A stretch of DNA of 27,499 nt from assembly GCA_026770585.1 (NCBI GenBank), contig MU646327.1:768788-796286 (forward strand), written 5' to 3'. Positions 17,074 to 25,630 of this stretch are shown here, in pieces (position 1 is the first letter of the stretch; the number at the start of each line of letters is the position of its first letter). Under the pieces are notes generated by a model that saw only the letters and a program-made list of their open reading frames with translations, did no database searches and was not told where the DNA came from. A program made the translations under genes and the position numbers. Source of the stretch: Baffinella frigidus. Taxonomy: Eukaryota; Cryptophyceae; Cryptomonadales; Baffinellaceae.

Positions 17074-17614
17074 TATCGCTTAAGTGGCGAGTAGGCTCAT
17101 ACGTCCTACAGTAGGGCCCTAGGACCTGCCTAGGACCTCTTTGCGGTCAAATTTGACAGCATCGCCACTTGAGGGATACACCTTTGAGGAACCTCCCTAA
17201 CTTTTTCGGTCGTCCTGAAGCGACTTCGCACAACGCCACCCCTCAAGAACCCACGCGCATGCATCGGGGCGTGTTTCCAGCACCGATCCAGCGTTTGTGC
17301 GCGCGCACGCAACCTCTCACCACTTGAAAGTGGCCAACTCCCTTCAGGACCGTTTTGCGCAGTGCTCAAATCTCGACCCTCGTCGGTGTCAGGCAGAGCT
17401 AAAAGCCTAAGGCAGAGCCAAAGCCAGAACGTTAAGGGTTTGGGGGAGTTGTTTGAGGAAGGGGGTGGTGGGCTTTGAAAGCGGTTTCGACTTTTCGTTA
17501 GCTCCTTATCCCTCAAGTGGCCATAGGGTGGTGAATATTCGCCCTTACTCGCCCTAGGCAGGTCTTAGGTCCCTACGATAGAGCGTATGCGCCTATTGGC
17601 CACTTAAGGGATGC
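17074..17614. mobile_element. About 540-bp nested foldback element between TPRKB and PABPN1
   Basis: The outer arms CGCTTAAGTGGCGAGTAGGC (from 17078) and GCCTATTGGCCACTTAAGGG (ending 17610) are imperfect inverted repeats. Similarity continues inward through TAGG.CCTA..ACCTGCCTAGG on both sides. A second inner pair, CGCCACTTGAGGGATA (17162) and TTATCCCTCAAGTGGCCA (17506-17523), repeats the end motif, so one element may have inserted in another of its family. No transposase frame is evident in the interior. Confidence 0.7.
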
Positions 17615-17715
17615 GCCCCAGGAACCTGGGAGCCATTTCTCGAGAGAGGACCAGCACCTACCTGACCCCTTCTAGCGTGTGAGGGGGGGGGGGGGCAGGG
17701 AAGGGAGGGAGATGG

Positions 17716-17718
17716 CGT

Positions 17719-17772
<54 letters not shown>
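17716..17772 (+). repeat. (GT)n microsatellite
   Basis: An almost pure GT run just downstream (3' side) of PABPN1, bordered by a G11 homopolymer on the left. Confidence 0.95.
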
Positions 17773-17779
<7 letters not shown>

Positions 17780-17894
17780 TATGTCCGCGGAGACGAACGC
17801 TCCATAGTGCTGCCAACACATCCTGCTGTGTGTGCATCCAGGGTCGCCTGTCGAGGGTGTGGGTCGAGGGTGTGGGGTGGGGGCGGACCTTTTT

Positions 17895-19080
17895 CTAGTA
17901 CGGGTGGTAATGCCCGCGCCCACGGGCGTGGTAGCCCCCTCCCCGGTACCCGCCCCGCCCCCGCGGCACGAATCCGCCCCTGGCCCCCCTGGCGCCGCCC
18001 CGGAAGCCGCCCCGCCCCCGCCCGCGCGTGGGCTGCACCTGCCATATTGGCAGGTTGGTGCGCTTGTTGATGACCTTGATCGGACGGTCCCGGAGCAGCT
18101 GGTTGTTCTTCTCGAGCGCTGAGAGCACCGACGCCTGCACCCCCGATCCCGATCCACCCGCCGTCAACATCTCCCCACCACCAACTGCGGCCAACGTCGC
18201 CGCCACGGGGACCCTGGAGCACAAGAGCTGGCTGCTACAGGGGTACCTCGCTCAGAAGAAACTGCCCCCCCCATAGGACCGCCGTAGGGCCCTAGGCGTA
18301 GGCCTGCTGTAGGGTCCTATACGGAGGCTCTTTCTTATGAACGAGGTACCCCTGTAGAGCCAAGGGATGAGGCCACAGGATGAGGTTGTTGGCCAAGGGA
18401 TGAGATCCTACCTTGTCGGCGAATTCCAGGTAGGCGAAGCCCTTGGCGCGCCCAGTGTACTTGTCGACAGGGATCGTGATCGCATTGATCTCGCCGCAGT
18501 CCGCAAACAGCGCCTGCACCTGCAGCAGCCACGCCCGCCCCGCCGTGAGCACGAATCCTGCTGGCAGCGCTGCTCCTCCGATTCAGCTGCTTGGTGCAAA
18601 GCGGCAGCACGAGGGGATCTACCTCCTCAACCGACGCTGCGAAATCGACGTTCCCGATGAAGATGCTGCGCGCATCCCGGTCCGCCGACTCGGCAGCCGC
18701 CGCCTCTGTCCAGGGGATCAATCACCAGTCAACGCCACAGCCGGCAGGGACCACAAGGCTGGGCGGATGGCCCCCGTCACGAAAGCAGGCTGCGACCCTC
18801 TCCTTGCCAATTGCGCGCTTGGATCCAGGGGCGCCACCACACCAAAATACCCCGGGGCGTATTTTTGAAGCAAGCCACCTGCGTCCTTGCCCGCGGCAGC
18901 GCCCGCCGCTCCCCCCTGCATCTTGTTCAGCTTGTCCAACTCAGCCTTCTGCTGCTCGGCTTTGTCGAGGTCCGCCTGCATCTGCGCGAGCTCAGCATCG
19001 TCAACCTCCTCCTCGAACTCCTCTCCCTCCCCGCCCTCTCCCTCCACACCAGCCTCCGGCAGCTCCTCCTGCCCCGACAT
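17895..19080 (-). CDS. PABPN1: Nuclear poly(A)-binding protein 2 (PABPN1-like), 4 exons
   Basis: The family binds nascent poly(A) tails in the nucleus and stimulates poly(A) polymerase. Exons on the minus strand: 19080-18879, 18705-18623, 18519-18412 and 18134-17895, consistent in phase, 210 residues. The N-terminus is acidic (EGEGGEGEEFEEEVDDAELA) and runs into a coiled-coil-like stretch (about 30-55), as in PABPN1. One RRM follows (about 81-160): RNP2 in SIFIGNVDFAASVEEVQ, spliced across exons 2 and 3; RNP1 in KGFAYLEF; and the closing RPIKVINKRTN, diagnostic for this family. The tail is Arg-Gly rich (GRGRGGFRGGARG) and ends in HYHPY, like the SWYSPY end of the animal protein and likely a methylation and oligomerisation region. 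Donors are GTGGCT, GTAGAT and GTAGGA; acceptors ACAG, GCAG and GCAG. Intron 3 contains a complete foldback element. Confidence 0.93.
18238..18354. mobile_element. TA-flanked CAGGGG foldback element inside PABPN1 intron 3
   Basis: 117 bp. The arms CAGGGGTACCTCGCTCAGAA and TATGAACGAGGTACCCCTG are inverted repeats, with TA on each side (18236-18237, 18355-18356). It sits wholly inside the 277-nt intron, with about 57 nt to the 5' splice-site edge and 103 nt to the acceptor. Confidence 0.92.
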
Positions 19081-19398
19081 CTTGCCCTGCCTCTCGTGAA
19101 GAGTGTGAAACGTCTGCGATCAAAAGTTGATTTCCCATCAAAGTTGTGGACCCTGTCTTTCGATTTCTCGAATGTGGCCTTTGCAGGAATGTTAGCTCCA
19201 ATTCCCACAACTTTATACGAATTACTTGTCAGGAGTTCACTTATGATGTTTACAACCAATTTTAGGCGGAAATCGAAAGGCAGCTTGGTGCTTCGGAGCA
19301 CAAGGACCTGAGAGGGCTGGGACGCCGCCGTTCTGACGCAGCCGTTCTGACGGACCGTGTGTCGTTGGACTGTGCGTGTTTCAGAGCTGCTCTGAAAG
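19081..19398. promoter_or_regulatory. Shared bidirectional promoter of PABPN1 and IK
   Basis: 318 bp between divergent start codons, AT-richer than its surroundings. AGTTGTG (19142-19148) and CACAACT (19206-19212) are inverted copies of a word that is also in the FOP/protease promoter. TCAAAAGTTGAT at about 19120 is similar. No TATA box stands out. Confidence 0.55.
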
Positions 19399-22300
19399 AT
19401 GTCTCTTTCCAACAAGGACTTCGCCACCATCTATGCGACCGCTCCTGCTAGAGAGAGCGAGGCGCCCAAGCGCACGGCCGATGCCAAGAAGGGCGGCGGC
19501 GGCGACAAGAAGCGCCACAAGCCCGCAGCTGGGCAGAAATGTGCGCCCCCCCCCCCCTTCGCATGCGTGCTGGCGTGTGCATGGGGTTGCCGAGCTGCTA
19601 GGGGCGGCACCGGTGCTCAGTGTTTCCCCCCTTGGCACATGGGTTGCCATGCCAACCTGCTAAGGTGGTGGCATCGGGCTGAGTGTTGCCCCCCCTTGGT
19701 TACCTCGTGCAGGGAGCAAGGGGCAGCTGGTCAACGAAAAGGACGAGGACAGGTACAGAGACCGGGCAACAGAGCGGCGGCTGGGGACTGCCAAGGAGTA
19801 CACGATCTCGGAGGATGCGGCGAAGTCGCTTACCGTGGAGGAGAGCAAGTATCTCGGAGGTGACATGGAGCACACTCATTTGGTGAAGGGGCTCGATTTC
19901 GCGCTGCTGGCGAAGATGCGCAGCGAGGAGGAGGTGAAAGACACGATCAAGGAAGCGGCGATGGAGAACGCCCTCGAGGACGCTGCCAAGCCGACGGTAC
20001 TCCCACACCAACCCACACCCGATGCTCCCTGTCCGTCGCGACTTCTCACAGCGCCAGCCGTGGGCGGGGTGCGGCACCTCACCTCGGGGGAAATCCCGCG
20101 CGCAAGTGCAGCTGGCAGTGACCCTCGCAGGCGCTGAGTTGTGTGGGACGCAGGGGCTGACGACGCACACGGAGATCGGGGCGGCGGTGCGTCGGCTGGC
20201 GCTGCCGGCGGACATGAATCAGGTGAAGGGCAAGCTGGAGCTGTTCCTCCCGGGGCGCACGACGTTCGTGTTCGACCTCGATGATGACTTCGGCGACGAT
20301 CTCCCGACACAGGTCCGGACCTTATTTCAGCGTATATCGTATGATCAGGATGATATCGGAGTTTTTTTGGGGGGGGGTTGGTACCGCACTGTGCTTCCTT
20401 CCCGCTGGGTTTCACTGACAGGGGTTACTCGAAAGTAAGCACACGCCCGCACCGCCGTAGGGTCCTACCGTAGGCCTTTATCTGAGAGCATACGCCCAGT
20501 ATCACTTCACCGCACCATGCCACCTCCCCGCTTGGTGCCCGTGCCGTCATGGGGCGCCACAGACGAGAGGGTCTCGAGGGTTGCGGTGCAGTGCGTGCCC
20601 ACCTCACAGAACGTTGCTGTTTTTTTCGGGATCGTCTGTTTTTTTCGGGTGCCACCGCAGCAGCAACTGACCTGAAAAAATCTGGGCGACTGACCTTGCA
20701 AAATCGCAGACCTGGAAAAATCTGAGCAACTGTCCTGGAAAAATCTGAGCGCTCCGCACCCGTGCCACTCAATGCATGCACACGTTCTCCTCTTTGAAGG
20801 TGTTGGACCCCGAACACCAGTTTCCACATGCCCTCGAAAGTTAAATATTCTCATCGCGAATTGGTAGCAACCACACAAGAGTGTAGGGCTGACCTGGCAA
20901 AACAAGTCAGTTTACACGGAATTTGTACCAACTTTCCGAAATTTCAATTTTTCTCTGGGGAGAATGTCCACTTATGAACTTAGAAAATAGTCGGATCTGA
21001 CTATTTCTCCTGCAGGCCACTCTGCCCTACACTCTTGCGTGGAAGGGATGGCCGATTCCCGACGATCCCTGACAAAAATCAGGGCGATTCAAGGGTCGGC
21101 CACACCATCGAAATGCTGCATGCACCCCCCCTGTAGTGACTCGTGGTGGTGGCTTGGTTGAATCGAGGCTGGAGCACGAGCTGTTTCCTTCGACAGAGCC
21201 ACGACCTTGAGGCCCTACCCGATGGAAATGGCTCGCATTGGCTAGGATCGAGTCTGGAGCTGGAGCGATTTCCGTCAGATAAAAGTTCGAATTCGCACTT
21301 CCTCCGAAGGAAATGCCTCAACCTCCAACTTCGATTTGATGGCAGGTGTCGCGCTCGATCGAGGATGTCAAGAACCGGAACAAAGACAGGCGGACGGCGG
21401 TGCTCGGTTTGCCCTAAGCCCTAAACCCTAGACCCTAAACCCTGAACCCTGAACCCTAAACCCTGAACCCTAAACCCTGAACCCTGAACCCTAAACCCTA
21501 AACCCTAATCCCTGCACCTTAAACCCGGAACCCTAGACCCTAAACCCTAAACCCTAAACCCTAAACCCTGAACCCTACACCATACACCATACACCCTACA
21601 CCCTACACCCTTCACCCTAACCCCTACACCCTCCACCCTTAATCCTAAACCCTCAACCCTACTCTCTAAACCCACCACCCACCACCCACCATCCTAAACC
21701 CTAATCCCTCAACCCTCCACCCTCAACCCCGAAACCCCGAAACCCTCAACCCTCAACCCCGAACGGTACACCAGGAAAGCAAGTGATGGCCTCGATCTCG
21801 ACGATCATGTCGTACATCCGCCAAGGCAGCCGCCCTGCGAAGATGAAGGTCCGCCCCGTAATTTCATCTCGAAACATCACAGAATCTGTCAACACGGTAC
21901 ACTCATCTAAGCAGAAGATCAAGGTCCGCCCCGCACCCTCCCAACCCCGCCAACAAACATACCTCGGCAAACGTGCTGTACGTGCAGATCAAGGTCCGCC
22001 CCGGAATCTCATCCGGCCGAGTGTTCAAGTGAGTGAATCTACTTGGCAAGCCTCATAACCTTGCATCCTTGGGTGCCCTTGGAGCCTAGGATCCTAGATA
22101 GATAGACACACCCACCCGCCACCAAACATACCTAGCCCACAAAGCATGCTCTGCTTACAGGGGTTACTCGAAAGTTAGCACACGCACCGCCCTAGGGTCC
22201 TACCGTATGCCTATGCCTAAGAGCATGGGACCATCCCAGGCGCGTTACGTGGTATCAATTTCGACCTGAGCACCTCGCTCGATGATCGAGCACCTTTCGA

Positions 22301-23974
22301 AACGCGGGTGTGGGTCAACGTGCCGCTTGCCGGTTGGTGCTAGCGCGCGGCTGGTGCTGACGGCAATGGTCCCATTGCGGTGATGGTACCATTACCGTCC
22401 GTACGCACGCCCCTGGGATGGCGCCCTGGGATCCTTGGGATGGCGCGACATGTGAAGAAGCAGCTCTACGGCGGCGGCGGCAGTGGTAGGCCTATGCCTA
22501 GGGGGCCTAGCACCACCCCGAGGACGGTGCGTGCCCTTGTCCAGGAGTAACCCCTGTGACGCTCTCCAGGTGAAGAAGCAGCACAAGGAGGCGGCGGCGG
22601 CGGTCCCCGCAGCGGCGCAGACGCCTTCGGGCGTCGTCCCCGACGAGGACATCTTCGACGACGTTGGGTACGCTCCCAAGTTATGCCATGCAACCACGCT
22701 ATGCAATGTCGCACTATGCGCCCACCCTATGCAAACTCCCGCCTCCGGGCCGCACGCCACCTTAATGCCGGAAGCCTACGGTGTCGCTTGCAAAACTTAC
22801 ACCAGTGGGTTTTACGCCCCTTTCAAAACACCCTTTATATACTGTTTTTGTACCACAGTCACGTCTAAATAAGCCTTCGGGGGTCGTCCCCGACGAAGAC
22901 ATCTTCGACGACGTTGGGTATGCTTCCTCCCTATGGAACCACGTTAGACAACCACCCACCCTACTACGCGGGAGGGCTCAATGTCTTAAAACGCCCCAGG
23001 GTAGTTGTATAATTTGTACTGCGAATTTTTACTTTTGGAGGAAATGCGAGGTCATAATTGACTTAGTCGCTTAGATGGACGTGCACATATGCACGCGGTT
23101 GGCCGGATAAGACATCTAGCCCTCTCTCGTATGCAACTTCCAGCCGCCGGGCCACGCGCCACCTTGCGTGGAGGGAGGCGACCGCGTGGTAGCCATTGCC
23201 GCTACAGGGGTACCTCGCTCATACGAAAACGCCCCCCCTCCCCAGGACCTCCCTTGGGGGGCTAGGCATAGGCCTACTGTAGGGTCGTAGGGGGGGGGCG
23301 ATTTCTCATGAGCGAGGTACCCCTGTGTGCTGCCCCCGGACAGGTTCGTGCTGCCAGCGATTTCCCTTTCCCGACGGAGCAACTGAGGATGCATTCCTAT
23401 CCCGGGGTGTGCCTACCTGTCCCGAGGCGGGCCCATCTGTCCCGAGGTGGGCCCATCTGTCCCGAGGCGGGCCCATCTATCCTCACGAGGGCCTATCTGT
23501 CCCGAGGCGGGCCTATCTATCCCGAAGAGGGCCTATTTATCCCAAGACAGTCCTATCTGTCCCGAAGCGGGCCCATCTGTCCCGAGGCGGGCCCATCTCA
23601 CCTCGTTCCTGCGGCGGTGCTCTCATCCAGACAGGCAGGCTGACCATGTTGACTGAGGCAGAGCCAGACGACGGGAACACTCCCCGTTTGGGCGGTTAGC
23701 TGACCTTCAACACCCCCTCCTCCGCAGGTCCTACGACCTCACGATGCGCGCGGGACAATCCGACAAGGACAAAGACGCGACCAACACCCCTAAGACAGAC
23801 ACCCCCAAGAAAGCCGCGGCCCCGCCGCCCCCCCCGGGGAACCCCCCCCCACCCGCGGGGATGCCTCCCCCCGCAATGGCGGCGCCTGGCTCGCAGCCGC
23901 CGCCCCCCCCTGGCATGCCGCCGCCCCCGCCGCCTGGAATGCCGCCTCCGGCGCACGCCCCGCGGTTTGAATAG
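19399..23974 (+). CDS. IK: RED/IK spliceosome component, 7 exons
   Basis: RED (IK) is a component of the activating spliceosome in the nucleus. Exons 19399-19540, 19713-19996, 20154-20312, 21346-21399, 21780-21848, 22570-22667 and 23728-23974 have consistent phases and give 350 residues. Exon 1 starts LSNKDFATIYATAP, matching the LTNEDFRKLL start motif. Exon 2 has RYRDRATERR and KYLGGDMEHTHLVKGLDFAL, the hallmark of the family. Exon 3 has ELFLPGRTTFVFDLDDDFGD. Exon 5 has STIMSYIRQGSRPAKMK and exon 6 DEDIFDDVG, both as in RED. Exon 4 (18 codons, VSRSIEDVKNR) is least certain; it fits phase and the spacing in the human protein. Exon 5 uses a weak AAAG acceptor. Exon 7 encodes a Lys/Asp-rich stretch, then PPGMPPP-type proline repeats, and stops. 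The RED C-terminal domain of animal homologues (total about 557 residues) is not seen. Introns 3 to 6 are swollen by transposons, telomere-like repeats and a minisatellite. Confidence 0.9.
20419..20500 (+). mobile_element. Left part of a CAGGGGTTACTCG foldback element in IK intron 3
   Basis: CAGGGGTTACTCGAAAGTAA followed by GCACACGC..CACCGCC.TAGGGTCCTACCGTA matches the left arm of the element at 22158-22556. I found no right arm, so it is a fragment. Confidence 0.7.
20501..21345. other. Remainder of IK intron 3, no exon recognised
   Basis: It contains a triplicated TGGAAAAATCTG(A/G)GC phrase (about 20670-20750). TTTTTTTCGGG occurs twice near 20617-20648. Nothing here continues the RED alignment. 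Confidence 0.5.
21416..21750 (-). repeat. CCCTAAA telomere-like tract in IK intron 4 (opposite orientation)
   Basis: A period-7 array of CCCTAAA with CCCTGAA, CCCTACA and CCCTCAA variants. It is the only large tract in which the G-rich unit is on the minus strand. It fills almost all of intron 4 and ends about 30 nt before the exon 5 acceptor. Confidence 0.93.
21838..22012 (+). repeat. AAGGTCCGCCCCG three-copy repeat around the exon 5 donor
   Basis: The 13-mer spanning the exon 5 splice donor (from 21846) recurs at about 21921 and 21989, each after an AAGAT(C/G) or AGATCA word. Intron 5 therefore carries two extra donor-like copies. Confidence 0.6.
22158..22556. mobile_element. 399-bp CAGGGGTTACTCG foldback element in IK intron 5
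   Basis: The left end CAGGGGTTACTCGAAAGTTA and the right end CCAGGAGTAACCCCTG are inverted repeats. Subterminal GCACGCACCG../..CGGTGCGTGC and CCTATGCCTA words extend the symmetry. The left flank is TA; the right flank is TG. No ORF of its own is visible. Confidence 0.7.
22874..22917 (+). other. Duplicated partial exon 6 of IK (candidate alternative exon)
   Basis: About 51 bp at 22873-22923 repeat 22623-22673 with three mismatches and re-encode PSGVVPDEDIFDDVG. It is preceded by AATAAG (a possible acceptor) and followed by GG|GTATGC, a better donor than the GG|GTACGC of the first copy. Used instead of exon 6 it keeps the frame (phase 0 in, phase 2 out), dropping the Lys/Ala-rich start of exon 6. 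Confidence 0.55.
23205..23325. mobile_element. TA-flanked CAGGGG foldback element inside IK intron 6
   Basis: 121 bp. The arms CAGGGGTACCTCGCTCATAC and CATGAGCGAGGTACCCCTG are inverted repeats. The left flank is TA and the right flank TG, a mutated TA. The interior CCCAGGACC..GGTCGTAGGGG is as in the other copies. Confidence 0.9.
23401..23600 (+). repeat. Ten-unit, exactly 20-bp minisatellite in IK intron 6
   Basis: The unit is CCCGAGGCGGGCCCATCTGT. Ten units start every 20 bp from 23401 with no indels, only substitutions. Since 20 is not a multiple of 3, all three forward frames stay open and read as Pro-Glu-Ala-Gly-Pro style repeats; these are not genes. Confidence 0.95.
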
Positions 23975-24424
23975 GAGGCGCGTGGTGTTCTAGCAAGAGG
24001 GGCGCTACGACATCGTGCTGGCTGGCCGCCTGGCTCCTGAATTAGACGTGCGCGTGCGTTCTCGTGACGCACAGGGGCGCTACATGTACGGAGCTGCCTG
24101 GATAATGCGAGACCGCCTCCTCCTAGGCGCGAGGTGCACACAACGCTTTGATCACGGTCGAGATTCCCCCCCGTCCTCCCGGGCCACACTTACATTAAAA
24201 GGCCAAACGCACCCACCGCCTCTCTCAGCACGCCCACTGCGCCCTCGGTCATCGCGACGCCCTCCAACCCTGCCTCCAGCCTCCCCGCGAGCGACGGCAC
24301 GCTCAGATCCTCTTGACCCTTTGGCGCGCGGTTCTGCTTTGGGGTGTAGCGTTTAGTGTTTAGGGGGTTAGGGGTTGGGGGTTGGTTGCCAGGACCACGC
24401 CCCGGGTTGGGGGTTAGTTAGGAG
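23975..24424. other. No gene recognised downstream of IK
   Basis: IK 3' flank. A short telomere-like stretch (TTTAGTGTTTAGGGG) lies at about 24350-24385. No domain-bearing frame. Confidence 0.45.
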
Positions 24425-24493
24425 GGGTCGATGTTTGAAGACACGCTGAAGTTACAGTGGCACAGTGTCGCAGCGTTACAGTGTACCTTATAA

Positions 24494-24563
24494 AGTGTAC
24501 AGTGTACAGTGTACAGTGTACAATGTACAGTGCACAGTGTACAGTGTACAGTGCACAGTGCAC
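24494..24563 (+). repeat. AGTGTAC heptamer array, ten units
   Basis: Ten contiguous 7-bp units, AGTGTAC with AGTGCAC and AATGTAC variants and no indels. GTAC makes it partly self-complementary. Confidence 0.93.
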
Positions 24564-24587
24564 AGTGTTGCAGATGCAGTTCAAGTG

Positions 24588-24720
24588 CACATTGAACCTT
24601 GCTCGTAAGAAACGATTCTGATAAGCACGAAGCGTTTTTGAGGGGCGGCTGTTCTTAATTGTAAGAACGTGCCACCGATCGTTTTCACAATCCCCGCTTC
24701 TCATGAGCGGGGTACCCCTG
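24588..24720. mobile_element. Eroded CAGGGG foldback element
   Basis: The right arm CTCATGAGCGGGGTACCCCTG followed by TA is clear. The left arm survives only as CTTGCTCGTAAGAAACG. The interior is unlike that of the other copies. Confidence 0.55.
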
Positions 24721-24828
24721 TACAGTGCTGCAAACGGTGTGGTGTGCCTGATCCCAGAGGCCATGTGATCAGTACATCCTTCCAGAGCAGCAACGAACCT
24801 TGTCGCGCGTCCCAACGCTTCATCCATA

Positions 24829-24946
24829 CAGGGGTACCTCGCTCATAAGAAACCGCCACCCCCCTAGGACCACCATAGGGCCCTAGGCATAGGCCTACTG
24901 TAGGGTCCTAGGGGGGGGACGGTTTCTTGTGAGCGAGGTACCTCTG
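24829..24946. mobile_element. TA-flanked CAGGGG foldback element (MITE)
   Basis: 118 bp. The arms CAGGGGTACCTCGCTCATAA and TGTGAGCGAGGTACCTCTG are inverted repeats flanked by TA at both ends. It has the fully typical CCTAGGACCACCATAGGG..CCTACTGTAGGGTCCTAGG core. Confidence 0.92.
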
Positions 24947-25141
24947 TACGCCTATGGGCCTAGGACCATCCTACGAGTGGTGTGGGACCTCACTCGTGAG
25001 TAACCCCATGTGCACTTGATCTGGGCCAAAAGGCCGATCCCAGCTGGCGTTAAAGTCTCAGCTGGGACGCTGGCGGGTGAAGAATGTGCGTGAAAGTGGG
25101 GCATGTCAAGTGGATTATCTCCAGAGCGGTTCTGGTCCACG

Positions 25142-25620
25142 CCTGCTCCCAGACTCCGTCGAACCGCCAGACGTCTGATTCAAGAAACGCTGACGTTGAC
25201 GTGTCACAGTGTCGCAGCGTTACAGTGTTTTGGAGGGGGTGGCTTGCCTGATCCCAGAGGCCCTCGAGGCTAGTAACCAGAGGTCAATGTGATGCAAGAC
25301 ACGCTGACATTACAGCGTAGCAGTGCACATTGTACAGTATTACTGAGGAAGTGGTGTGCAGAGGGAGGTGGTGTGCCTGATCCTAAAGGCCCTCGAGGCG
25401 CCAGACTTCTAGTAACTAGAGGTCAATGTGATGCAAGACACGCTGACATTACAGCGTAACAGTTGTACAGTAGTGCTGATGAAGTGGTGTACAGAGGGAG
25501 GTTGTACAGTAGTGCTGAGGAAATGGTGCGCAGAGGGAGGTTGTACAGTAGTGCCGAGGAAGTGGCGTGCAGAGGGAGGTGGTGTGCCTGATCCCAGAGG
25601 CCTTCGAGGCGCCAGACGTC
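25142..25620 (+). repeat. Composite satellite of about 130 bp
   Basis: The unit is GGTGTGCCTGATCCCAGAGG, CCCTCGAGGC, (GCCAGAC), TAGTAACCAGAGGTCAATGT, GATGCAAGACACGCTGACAT, TACAGCGTA.CAG, then a 39-bp module. Copies start near 25238 and 25368; partial copies lie at 25579 and, beyond the foldback elements, near 24438 and 24738. Confidence 0.8.
25462..25578 (+). repeat. 39-bp module tandemly tripled within the satellite
   Basis: Three exact-length units (25462-25500, 25501-25539, 25540-25578) begin GTTGTACAGTAGTG and end CAGAGGGAG. A single unit at 25329-25367 sits in the previous satellite copy, so expansion occurred in one copy only. Confidence 0.93.
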
Positions 25621-25630
25621 GCGCAGCTGC

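Noticed and set aside
17593-18222. Minus-strand ORF with a long His-Thr repeat
   Set aside because: The repeat is the (GT)n microsatellite and the rest is another frame of PABPN1 exon 4.
23401-23600. Possible CRISPR array
   Set aside because: Units are contiguous with no spacers, in an intron of a eukaryotic gene; it is a minisatellite.
23308-23699. Three overlapping ORFs with periodic Pro-Glu-Ala-Gly-Pro repeats
   Set aside because: A 20-bp repeat stays open in all three frames; it lies within IK intron 6.
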